64,000 nt of DNA from Bacteroidota bacterium (GTDB lineage Bacteria; Bacteroidota; Bacteroidia; Chitinophagales; Chitinophagaceae). A program made the translations under genes and the position numbers. The stretch spans positions 4,126-68,125 of the forward strand of contig JAEZGI010000069.1 in assembly GCA_023416995.1 (NCBI GenBank), written 5' to 3'. The stretch's first letter is position 1. Each line of letters starts with the position of its first letter. Positions 35,257-42,923 of this stretch are shown here, piece by piece. The notes beneath the pieces are model-generated. The model saw only the letters and a list, made by a program, of their open reading frames with translations. It did not search any database and was not told the origin of the DNA.

Positions 35257-36234
35257 TCACGCGTTTAATAACTGCACTGCAGGTTTCGCGAAATAGGTAG
35301 CAATCAGGTCGGCGCCGGCCCGTTTGATGGAGGTGAGTGTTTCAAGAACGGCTTTGTCTTCATTCAACCAACCCATTTGTGCGGCAGCCTTTATCATCGC
35401 GTATTCACCGCTTACCTGGTATGCACTAACGGGCACGTCTACCTGGTCTTTTATTTCACGTATAATATCAAGATACGATAAGGCAGGTTTCACCATAACG
35501 ATATCTGCTCCTTCTTCCACATCCATCAGTGTTTCGCGTATTGCTTCACGTCTGTTGGCAAAATCCATCTGGTAAGTTTTCTTATCACCAAATCCGGGTG
35601 CACTATCTAACGCATCCCGGAACGGTCCATAAAAACATGATGCATATTTAGCACTATAAGCCATGATGCCCGTGCGTGTGAAGTTGTTTTCTTCCAACCC
35701 CTGGCGAATGGCCATGATTCTGCCATCCATCATATCGCTTGGTGCAACAAAATCTGCCCCTGCTTCCGCATGGCTGATACTCATTCGCACCAAAGCTTCA
35801 ACGGTCGGGTCGTTCACTATTATTTCATTCTCAACAATCCCATCGTGTCCATAAGAAGAGTAAGGGTCAAGCGCCACATCAGTCATCACCAACATTTCCG
35901 GAACTGCATCTTTGATCGCTTTGATGCTGGTTTGCATCAACCCGTTTTCGTTCCAGGCTTCCTGTCCGGTGTTATCCTTTAAATCGTCACTGCATTTTAT
36001 AAACAATAACACGCTGCGTATGCCGAGATCCCAGAGTTCTTTTACTTCTGTAATGATGAGATCGCGTGACATGCGGTAATAACCAGGCATGGAGGCTATC
36101 GGCGTTTTTACTCCGGCACCTTCGTCAACAAATAAAGGAGCTATAAAATCCCCGGGTGCGAGCGTTGTTTCTGCAACCATGGCCCTGATTGCAGGCGATT
36201 GTCTTAAGATTCGATTTCTTCTGATTAACTGCAT
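35257..36234 (-). CDS. hemB: Porphobilinogen synthase (5-aminolevulinate dehydratase)
   Basis: 325 residues. Schiff-base lysines Lys196 (AYSAKYASCFYGPFR) and Lys249 (MVKPALSYLD) are present. The region that binds zinc through three cysteines in many HemB proteins reads DVALDPYSSYGHDG at 119-132, with Asp/Ala in their place, so this is the magnesium-type rather than the zinc-type enzyme. It condenses two 5-aminolevulinate molecules to porphobilinogen. It lies between hemF and hemL with short gaps (10 and 21 bases), consistent with one transcript. Confidence 0.97.
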   Translation of the reverse strand: MQLIRRNRILRQSPAIRAMVAETTLAPGDFIAPLFVDEGAGVKTPIASMPGYYRMSRDLIITEVKELWDLGIRSVLLFIKCSDDLKDNTGQEAWNENGLMQTSIKAIKDAVPEMLVMTDVALDPYSSYGHDGIVENEIIVNDPTVEALVRMSISHAEAGADFVAPSDMMDGRIMAIRQGLEENNFTRTGIMAYSAKYASCFYGPFRDALDSAPGFGDKKTYQMDFANRREAIRETLMDVEEGADIVMVKPALSYLDIIREIKDQVDVPVSAYQVSGEYAMIKAAAQMGWLNEDKAVLETLTSIKRAGADLIATYFAKPAVQLLNA

Positions 36235-36244
36235 AATAAAATAT

Positions 36245-37177
36245 TTATACCCAGTCGCGCGGCTTCAGACAGGTTTGTAACAATTCGTCTTCAGGTGTGC
36301 CGGGCTCGGGTTGGAAATTATATTCAAAACGTACGGTGGGCGGCAGGCTCATTAAAATACTTTCAATCCGGCCATTTGTTTTAAGACCGAAAATTGTTCC
36401 CCTGTCGTGTACAAGATTGAATTCAACATAGCGCCCGCGTCGTAATTCCTGCCATTTTTTATGCTGGGCTGTAAATGGCGTATGTTTTCTTTTTTCTACA
36501 ATGGGAAGATAGGCCGCAAGGAATGCTTCACCACATAACTGGCTGAACTGCATCCATTGATCAACGCTAAGACGGTCTTCACGCTGGTAGTCGTAAAAGA
36601 TACCACCGATGCCGCGCCGTTCATTATTGCGGTGCCAGTTTACAAAATAATCGTCGCAATGTTTTTTGAACTCCGGATAAAGTGTGTTATTAAACTGGTC
36701 GCATACATTTTTATGTACAGCATGAAAATGAATCGCATCTTCTTCAAAAAGATAATAGGGAGTCAGGTCAGCGCCACCGCCAAACCATCTGTCTATCAGT
36801 ACTTCGTTTGTGTCGTACAATTCAAACATCCGGTAGTTGCAATGGATGGTTGGTACAAAGGGATTTGACGGATGAATAACGATGCTGACGCCACAGGCAA
36901 ACCATTTGTCGCCATCGATGTTCAGCTGTTTTTTCATTGGAGGTGTAACATCGCCGAACACCACAGAAGTGTTTACGCCGCCTTTCTCAAATACGTTACC
37001 ATTTGCAATTACACGCGTTTTACCCGAACCACCCTCAGCTCTTTCCCACAGGTCCTCTGCAAATCTTTCTTTTCCGTCAACGCTTTCAAGGCCGCTGCAG
37101 ATTTTGTCCTGGAGGTTATGAATAATTTCTATCCACGCATTTCTGATAGTATGATCAGGAACGGCTATCCGGTTCAT
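36245..37177 (-). CDS. hemF: Oxygen-dependent coproporphyrinogen III oxidase
   Basis: 310 residues, close to E. coli HemF (299). Family hallmarks include GGGADLTPYY, HAVHKNVCDQ, the NERRGIGGIFYDY stretch and VEFNLVHDRGTIFGL. It decarboxylates coproporphyrinogen III to protoporphyrinogen IX using O2, which implies aerobic growth. It sits between hemE and hemB, 13 and 10 bases apart. No radical-SAM HemN or HemW gene is in the window, so anaerobic heme synthesis cannot be judged. Confidence 0.97.
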   Translation of the reverse strand: MNRIAVPDHTIRNAWIEIIHNLQDKICSGLESVDGKERFAEDLWERAEGGSGKTRVIANGNVFEKGGVNTSVVFGDVTPPMKKQLNIDGDKWFACGVSIVIHPSNPFVPTIHCNYRMFELYDTNEVLIDRWFGGGADLTPYYLFEEDAIHFHAVHKNVCDQFNNTLYPEFKKHCDDYFVNWHRNNERRGIGGIFYDYQREDRLSVDQWMQFSQLCGEAFLAAYLPIVEKRKHTPFTAQHKKWQELRRGRYVEFNLVHDRGTIFGLKTNGRIESILMSLPPTVRFEYNFQPEPGTPEDELLQTCLKPRDWV

Positions 37178-37190
37178 GAGAAATAATTTA

Positions 37191-38216
37191 TTACCAACGA
37201 TAATTTTTCACTGTATCAACAAATGCCCGCGCATGATCTACGGGAACATTTGGCAGGATGCCATGTCCGAGATTGGCAATGTGTTTCCCTTTGCCAAATG
37301 ACGCCAGCATTGCATTCACTTCTTCTCTGATCACCGGGATGGGTGACAGCAGTTTTGCGGGGTCAAAGTTGCCTTGCAGGGCAACCCGATCGCCTGCAAA
37401 TTGTCGTGCGAGATGTGGTTGAATACACCAGTCAATACCAAGTCCATGGGCCCCGGTATCAGCCATTGCACCCAGTGAATGCCATGCCCCTTTTGCGAAC
37501 AGAATGAATGGCACTTCGTCTTTAAGGGCCTCAACAATTCTCCGCATATATTTCAGCGAATAGTTTTCAAAATCAGCAGGACCGAGCAGGCCACCCCAGC
37601 TGTCAAACAACTGCACAATATCTGCACCGGCTTTTACCTGCGCGCGCAGATAACGTATAGTCGTTTCCGTTATCATGTTCAGCAGTGTGTGCGCCAGTTC
37701 GGGTTGGGTGTAACAAAATGCTTTGGCCTGGTCGAAAGTTTTCGATCCTTTTCCTTCAACCATATAACATAATAATGTCCATGGCGAACCCGCAAAACCT
37801 ATAAGTGGTATGCGATTGTTTAGGGCACGTTTGGTCATTGCCAGGGCCTCAAACACATAACCCAGGTGTTCCTGGACATCAGGTATCTGAAGCTTCGTAA
37901 GATCCTGCCGGGTTTTAATGGTGTTCGGCAGAAACGGACCTTTGCCTTCCACCATCTGAACTTCAAGACCCATGGCTTGTGGCACAACCAGTATATCGGA
38001 GAAAATAATTGCTGCATCAACTCCAACCTGGTCCACAGGCTGCATGGTGATTTCGGTGGCCAGTTCAGGTTTCTGGCATCTTTCAAAAAAACTATAGCGG
38101 GCCTTCAGGGTTAAGTAGTCGGGCAGATATCTTCCTGCCTGGCGCATCATCCATACAGGTGTTCTTTCAACTTCTTCGCCGCGAAGTACCTTTAATATAA
38201 GATCGTTCTGAATCAT
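37191..38216 (-). CDS. hemE: Uroporphyrinogen decarboxylase
   Basis: 341 residues. The N-terminal RTPVWMMRQAGRYLPDY signature (arginines binding the substrate carboxylates) and the second signature around GFAGSPWTLLCYMVEG are intact. It converts uroporphyrinogen III to coproporphyrinogen III in the cytoplasm. It is positioned in pathway order after hemC (6 bases) and before hemF (13 bases). The uroporphyrinogen III synthase that should come between HemC and HemE in the pathway is not encoded here. Confidence 0.97.
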   Translation of the reverse strand: MIQNDLILKVLRGEEVERTPVWMMRQAGRYLPDYLTLKARYSFFERCQKPELATEITMQPVDQVGVDAAIIFSDILVVPQAMGLEVQMVEGKGPFLPNTIKTRQDLTKLQIPDVQEHLGYVFEALAMTKRALNNRIPLIGFAGSPWTLLCYMVEGKGSKTFDQAKAFCYTQPELAHTLLNMITETTIRYLRAQVKAGADIVQLFDSWGGLLGPADFENYSLKYMRRIVEALKDEVPFILFAKGAWHSLGAMADTGAHGLGIDWCIQPHLARQFAGDRVALQGNFDPAKLLSPIPVIREEVNAMLASFGKGKHIANLGHGILPNVPVDHARAFVDTVKNYRW

Positions 38217-38222
38217 ATTTTA

Positions 38223-39152
38223 TTAGACGGTTTTGAGTATTGTGGTCATGGAGTTAAGTATTGCACGTCCGCCGTTTGACAATACTTCTTCTCCAGCTAA
38301 TCTTCCGAGTTCTGCAGCATCTGTTACGAGGCATTGTTTTTCAACTGAAACTGCCTGTTTACCATCAACCGAAAGGATATTGCCGCGGAATATCGCAGTT
38401 TGATTCTTTACTTCACAGATCGCTGCTATTGGTGTTGAACAACCGCCCATAAGCTGGCGTAAAAAATCTCTTTCTGCTTTTACACAAAGCGCTGTTGACG
38501 CATCATTGAAGTGGTTGCACGCTTCCAGGCAATATTCATCGGTTTGCCGGCAAACAACAACGATCGCTCCCTGGGCAGGGGCGGGTAACATCCAGTCTAA
38601 CTCGATTGATTTTGCGGGTCGCACATGTATGCGGTCCACACCGGCTGCAGCGAAGATTGCTCCCTGCCAGTCGCTGTCGGCTACTTTAGCGAGCCGGGTA
38701 TTGATATTGCCGCGAAGATTCTCCATTGTATGATTCGGAAACTTCCGCAGCCATTGTGCCCTGCGTCGGATGCTGCTGGTAGCTATCTTAGCCGGCGCTA
38801 CTGCATCTTCAAGAAAATCGGCGTTGTCGCGAAACACGAGTATGTCTTTCCATGAGGCCCGCGGTAAAACGGCTGCCTGCTGTATGCCTTTAGGAAGTTG
38901 GGTCGGTACATCCTTCATAGAATGTACCACGATATCTACACGGTCGGCAAGTAATGCTATATCAAGACTACGGGTAAATATTCCCTGCACACCCATCTCA
39001 TATAATGGCGTTTGCAGGTCGATATCACCTTCGCTTTTTACAAAAACAATTTCTGAAGAGTAACCAAAACTTTTTAGCAGTTCTGCCACCTGCGTAGCCT
39101 GCCAGGTAGCCAGTTCGCTTTGCCTGGTACCTATACGAATAACTCTGTTCAT
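38223..39152 (-). CDS. hemC: Hydroxymethylbilane synthase (porphobilinogen deaminase)
   Basis: 309 residues from the ATG at 39152. The longer frame to 39197 would overlap hemA and lacks family similarity in its first 15 residues. IGTRQSELATWQ at the N-terminus, HSMKDVPT (77-84) and the cofactor-binding Cys238 in LMGGCSTPIA are all present. It polymerises four porphobilinogens into hydroxymethylbilane. The start lies 4 bases after the hemA stop, indicating coupled translation. Confidence 0.96.
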   Translation of the reverse strand: MNRVIRIGTRQSELATWQATQVAELLKSFGYSSEIVFVKSEGDIDLQTPLYEMGVQGIFTRSLDIALLADRVDIVVHSMKDVPTQLPKGIQQAAVLPRASWKDILVFRDNADFLEDAVAPAKIATSSIRRRAQWLRKFPNHTMENLRGNINTRLAKVADSDWQGAIFAAAGVDRIHVRPAKSIELDWMLPAPAQGAIVVVCRQTDEYCLEACNHFNDASTALCVKAERDFLRQLMGGCSTPIAAICEVKNQTAIFRGNILSVDGKQAVSVEKQCLVTDAAELGRLAGEEVLSNGGRAILNSMTTILKTV

Positions 39153-39156
39153 GCCC

Positions 39157-40401
39157 TTAATTTTTACCCTTCGAAATGAAATCGTGCACCACTTCAATAA
39201 ACTGGCATCCGTGCAGATGCCCGGTACGCATTTTTAACGCCATTGAATTGATTACCTGTTGAATCTTTTCGTCAGAATTAGTTGTGGGCGAAGTTACACT
39301 ATGCAGGGATGAGTAACTAGAATACAAACGGCACGATGAAAGTGTTTCGAGCCTTGTTTTAACTGCTTTAAGCATCGGCACCTGGCGCCGCATAAGGTAC
39401 CACTCCATTAATTCATCGCAATGTTTTGCAATGATGGCCCTTGCCTTTGGCATTTCTGCCCGACGCAGTTGTAATGTCTGGTCCTTTAACTTAGAAAGTT
39501 CATCAACATTAACCAGTGTGATGCCCGCCATCTGCGCAGCACCGGGTTCAACATTATATGGAATAGAAAGATCGATGATTAATTTGTTGCCTCCGTTTTC
39601 GAGGTGCGACATCCGGAGTGTCGGCTCAGGCGAATTGGTGGCAACCAGCACGATACCGGCGTTTCGGACCAGTGAAGGAAGGTCCGCCATGGATCCTGCC
39701 TTTAAGCCCAGTTCATCGGCAAGTGTCTGAGCTGTCGAATCCGTTCTGTTTACCAGGGTTACGTTTTTCGTACCCAGGTAATCAACAATATTTTTGCAGG
39801 TACTTCTACCAATCTTACCGGTACCAATCAACAAGATATTTTTATCCTGGATATCACTGATGTTTTCCCTGATATATTGCACGGCAGCAAAGGAAACCGA
39901 TACGGTGCCACTGCTAAGCGCTGTACTGTTCTTAATTGTTTTGGAAGACTGAAGCACTGTATTTACGATGCGGTCAAGGAAGTTGCCTATAAATTGACGT
40001 TCGCGTGCAAATTTTACAGCTTGTTTCAACTGCCCGACGATTTCATAATCTCCAAGGATCTGGGAATCCAGACCGGCGCCGACTTCAAACAGATGTTCAA
40101 TGGCATCTGAACCATTTTTGAGATAAGCCAACTGACGAAAAGTGTCGATATCGCCAACTGTCTGTGAACAGAGCAACTCCACCAGCGCATCGGAAGACTC
40201 GGTGAACCCGTAAATTTCTGTGCGGTTGCAGGTTGAGAGAATGAAAAGCTCATCGATACCATAGAAAGCCGCCAAATCAAGAATGGATGCATACTGCTCA
40301 GCGCTAACAGCAAACTGGCCACGGACTGAAGCGTCCGATTTTTTGTAATTGATCCCTGCTACATGAAATTTGGATATCTCTTTCGTAGTGTTTCCCGTCA
40401 T
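39157..40401 (-). CDS. hemA: Glutamyl-tRNA reductase
   Basis: 414 residues. The N-terminal domain has the nucleophile Cys58 in ILSTCNRTEIYG, the NADPH domain has IGTGKIGRS, and the C-terminal dimerisation domain is helical. It reduces glutamyl-tRNA to glutamate-1-semialdehyde, the first committed step of heme synthesis by the C5 route. It is the first gene of hemA-C-E-F-B-L, transcribed away from hemH. A perfect TAnnTTTG box lies 24 bases upstream of the start. HemA is often feedback-regulated by heme, but no regulatory motif can be named here. Confidence 0.97.
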   Translation of the reverse strand: MTGNTTKEISKFHVAGINYKKSDASVRGQFAVSAEQYASILDLAAFYGIDELFILSTCNRTEIYGFTESSDALVELLCSQTVGDIDTFRQLAYLKNGSDAIEHLFEVGAGLDSQILGDYEIVGQLKQAVKFARERQFIGNFLDRIVNTVLQSSKTIKNSTALSSGTVSVSFAAVQYIRENISDIQDKNILLIGTGKIGRSTCKNIVDYLGTKNVTLVNRTDSTAQTLADELGLKAGSMADLPSLVRNAGIVLVATNSPEPTLRMSHLENGGNKLIIDLSIPYNVEPGAAQMAGITLVNVDELSKLKDQTLQLRRAEMPKARAIIAKHCDELMEWYLMRRQVPMLKAVKTRLETLSSCRLYSSYSSLHSVTSPTTNSDEKIQQVINSMALKMRTGHLHGCQFIEVVHDFISKGKN

Positions 40402-40424
40402 CTAAGTTTAAGCTGTTCAGACTG

Positions 40425-40432
40425 CAAAAGTA
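40425..40432 (-). promoter_or_regulatory. -7 box TACTTTTG of the hemA operon
   Basis: Read on the minus strand, TACTTTTG matches the Bacteroidota -7 consensus TAnnTTTG exactly and lies 24 bases before the hemA ATG, in the 161-base divergent region shared with hemH. A TTTG closer to it is too near to serve as a -33 element; no clear -33 box was found. Confidence 0.5.
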
Positions 40433-40537
40433 CTCCCAAACACTTTGAATACATAGTTTCCAAGTCATTCTACTGTCATATTATTGTTGCCGCAGCCAAA
40501 CAATTCGGGGTGTTGCCTGTTTATCGCTGGCTGGGTG

Positions 40538-40545
40538 TAATTTCG
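40538..40545 (+). promoter_or_regulatory. Possible -7 box (TAATTTCG) of hemH
   Basis: TAATTTCG differs from TAnnTTTG at one position and lies 17 bases before the hemH ATG. A TTG at 40513-40515 is 22 bases upstream of it, somewhat long but possible for a -33 element. An A-rich run directly precedes the ATG. Confidence 0.35.
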
Positions 40546-40562
40546 CGCCACAATCAAAAAAA

Positions 40563-41609
40563 ATGACGAAAAGAGGCATAATGCTGATGAATCTGGGTTC
40601 GCCGGATTCAACCGAGGTAAAAGATGTGCAGAGATATCTGAACGAGTTTCTGATGGACAAAAGGGTAATTGATTATCCCTGGCTGCTCAGAAAACTCCTG
40701 ATCGAAGTCATCATCACCCCCCGCCGGGCACCAAAGTCTGCGGAGGCGTATAAATCGGTATGGTGGCCGGAAGGTTCGCCCCTCATTGTGTTGACCCGTC
40801 AGCTTCAGCAATTGCTGGAAGATGCCATTGAAGAACCGGTGGAAATTTCGATGCGATATGGTAACCCGCATCCTTCAGAGGCGTACGACAGGCTTATGCA
40901 ACGGAACCCCGATCTGGAAGAAGTGATCGCCATTCCATTGTATCCGCATTATGCGATGTCTTCTTACGAAACTGCCGTTGAGTACGCAAAGGAGATACAT
41001 CAGAAAAAAAATTATCCTTTCAAATTAACCTTTATAAAACCGTTTTACAAGGAACCAAATTATATAGATGCGCTTGCTGAAAGTATTCGCCCCTTCCTGG
41101 AACAGGAATACGATCAGATCCTGTTCAGCTATCATAGTATTCCCCGCCGCCATCTAACTAAAGGCGATATCACGGGCAGCCATTGCCTCAAAACTGCGAA
41201 TTGTTGCGAGGTAAGCTCACCCGCACATAGTCAATGTTACCGCCATCAATGTGTTGCAACTATGAACGAGGTGGTCAGTGTGTTGGGCATACCCCGTGAA
41301 AAGGTCGGCATATCATTTCAATCCCGGCTCGGACGCGAGGAGTGGATCAAACCATACACAGCCGTGCGGTTAACAGAGTTACCCGCTGAAGGAATTAAAA
41401 AGCTGCTGGTGGTTTGTCCGTCTTTTGTGAGCGACTGTCTCGAGACCCTGGAAGAAATGGCCGTTGAAGGCAAAGAAATATTTTTACATGCGGGTGGTGA
41501 ATCATTTACGCTTATTCCTTGTCTGAATACTCATCCTAAACTGGTATCCACTATTTCAGGCTGGGTCAATGAATATAAGGCAGGAAGTAACGAAATGGTG
41601 CTAGCCTGA
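40563..41609 (+). CDS. hemH: Ferrochelatase
   Basis: 348 residues. The catalytic His191 in FSYHSIPRRH and the acidic late motif around DCLETLEEM are in place. It inserts Fe2+ into the porphyrin ring. A cysteine-rich stretch with Cys208, 214, 215, 225 and 230 follows the catalytic His; some bacterial ferrochelatases hold a [2Fe-2S] cluster, and this could be a similar site, though spacing would have to be compared. It is divergent from hemA and 34 bases ahead of a HemJ-like gene. With HemF and HemJ present, protoporphyrin IX is the likely substrate. Confidence 0.95.
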   Translation: MTKRGIMLMNLGSPDSTEVKDVQRYLNEFLMDKRVIDYPWLLRKLLIEVIITPRRAPKSAEAYKSVWWPEGSPLIVLTRQLQQLLEDAIEEPVEISMRYGNPHPSEAYDRLMQRNPDLEEVIAIPLYPHYAMSSYETAVEYAKEIHQKKNYPFKLTFIKPFYKEPNYIDALAESIRPFLEQEYDQILFSYHSIPRRHLTKGDITGSHCLKTANCCEVSSPAHSQCYRHQCVATMNEVVSVLGIPREKVGISFQSRLGREEWIKPYTAVRLTELPAEGIKKLLVVCPSFVSDCLETLEEMAVEGKEIFLHAGGESFTLIPCLNTHPKLVSTISGWVNEYKAGSNEMVLA

Positions 41610-41643
41610 GATATTGATTAACTTTCCGCCTTAATACCGGAAC

Positions 41644-42180
41644 ATGTACGAATACGTCAAGGCGCTCCACATCATATTTGTTGTAACCTGGTTCAGTGGA
41701 TTATTTTACATTGTTCGCCTTTTCATATACAACACAGAAGCGGGTGAAAAACCGGCGCCCGAAAGGGATGTATTGCGTGGGCAGTTTACCGTTATGATCA
41801 GACGTCTTTGGTTTGGGATCACGTGGCCGTCGGCTGTACTAACCCTGATCTTCGGAGGTTGGATGTTATATCTGCATGGCACCGGTCCTGCGTGGCTCTG
41901 GATCAAGATCGGCTTTGTGGCCGGTTTATATATCTATCATTTCTCATTGCATAGCATTTTCCGGGGGCAGTCTGCAGGTCAGTTCCGCTATTCCAGCACA
42001 CAGTTGCGGCTTTGGAACGAACTGGCCACGGTGTTTTTACTGGCTATTGTAATGCTCGTTGAGGTCAAATCCGCGATGAGCGTTTGGTGGGGCTTTGGTG
42101 GTCTGCTGATTTTTGCTGTGCTGCTCATGAGTGCGGTGCGCATCTATAAATTGTTGCGAAGCCGGCAAAGCCGCGGCTGA
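41644..42180 (+). CDS. hemJ: HemJ-like protoporphyrinogen IX oxidase (membrane)
   Basis: 178 residues with four hydrophobic segments (about 5-27, 55-77, 82-102, 125-165). HemJ hallmarks are present: the first-helix His9 in KALHIIFVVTWFSGLFYIVR, an Arg ending that helix, and LRLWNELATVFLLAIVMLVE in the last part. HemJ oxidises protoporphyrinogen IX to protoporphyrin IX in the inner membrane, feeding ferrochelatase encoded 34 bases upstream. A CopD-like copper protein is the main alternative, but the motif match and gene neighbour favour HemJ. The stop TGA abuts the stop of the next, opposing gene. Confidence 0.88.
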   Translation: MYEYVKALHIIFVVTWFSGLFYIVRLFIYNTEAGEKPAPERDVLRGQFTVMIRRLWFGITWPSAVLTLIFGGWMLYLHGTGPAWLWIKIGFVAGLYIYHFSLHSIFRGQSAGQFRYSSTQLRLWNELATVFLLAIVMLVEVKSAMSVWWGFGGLLIFAVLLMSAVRIYKLLRSRQSRG

Positions 42181-42639
42181 TCAGTCTTTCGCGTCGTTAA
42201 TCTCGATCCAGTAGTTATCCGGATCCTGGAAATAAATTTGTTTAACGCCATCAACGCGGGTAGTTATTTTTCCTGCTGCACCCTGCCAATCGCTAAAAGG
42301 TACTTTCAGCTCGTTCAATCTTTTTACAAAATCGTCTACCGATGGCACCGTAAAACAAAGGTGACTGTTGCGATCATGTTGACTGATCTTATTTGCAGAC
42401 TCAATGATATGCAGGTGGCTTTTCGGTCCTATTGAGAACCAGGTGTGTTTGTTGTCATGGAAGGGCTCCGGTATCGTGTCAAGTTGCACGACGTTCATAT
42501 AGAAATCTGTACTTTTTTTAAGATTTACAACCGAAAGCGCAATGTGATTCAGCGAAGCTTTGGGTGACTGGGCGAAAAGATGTGTGCTGAAACAGGAAAG
42601 ACAGCTTACAATAACAGCCGAAAAAATCATTTTTTTCAT
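42181..42639 (-). CDS. Exported VOC/glyoxalase-fold protein
   Basis: 152 residues from the ATG at 42639; the longer frame to 42744 has no signal character. An N-terminal signal peptide (KKMIFSAVIVS, cleavage after LFAQ) is followed by one VOC module: LNHIALSVVNLKKSTDFYMNV with metal-type His, then SHLHIIES, HLCFTV and the final DPDNYWIEIND with Glu. These are the positions used by glyoxalase I-like and dioxygenase-like proteins to bind a divalent metal. Export is uncommon for this fold. Its stop codon abuts the hemJ stop (TGATCA). The function is not readable; a link to heme is only positional. Confidence 0.78.
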   Translation of the reverse strand: MKKMIFSAVIVSCLSCFSTHLFAQSPKASLNHIALSVVNLKKSTDFYMNVVQLDTIPEPFHDNKHTWFSIGPKSHLHIIESANKISQHDRNSHLCFTVPSVDDFVKRLNELKVPFSDWQGAAGKITTRVDGVKQIYFQDPDNYWIEINDAKD

Positions 42640-42836
42640 GGCAGTAAGATACAAATGTTGCCTGATCCACGACTGTAGAAAAAAATCTACATTGCACGAC
42701 TTGTTATTTAAAACAGAAAGAGAATCAATTGAAAAAGACTGCAATTCAAGACAATTTCGTGCACCACTGGTGTCATTGCAAGCGGAAATTAATGGGTTGA
42801 TGAAATAATATTTACTAAAGTTGGTCTAAAGCTCCC

Positions 42837-42871
42837 GCTTTCAGCAGGTTGGAGCAAGTTTTGTTGAAAGC
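42837..42871 (+). promoter_or_regulatory. Stem-loop in the region upstream of tamB
   Basis: GCTTTCAGCA at 42837-42846 and TGTTGAAAGC at 42862-42871 pair over 10 positions (one G-U) around a 15-base loop, 53 bases before the tamB start, inside the 284-base gap between the VOC gene and tamB. No T run follows, so it is not a clear terminator. It may be part of a structured 5' leader or a protein-binding site. Otherwise the gap shows no convincing gene. Confidence 0.35.
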
Positions 42872-42923
42872 TACCCACAGGGGCCTGTCACAGAATAACC
42901 GGCGGTCTGCGTGAAAACTTACG

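Noticed and set aside
41644..42180. CopD-like copper resistance protein
   Set aside because: The first-helix His and Arg, the LRLWNE-type motif and adjacency to hemH fit HemJ better.
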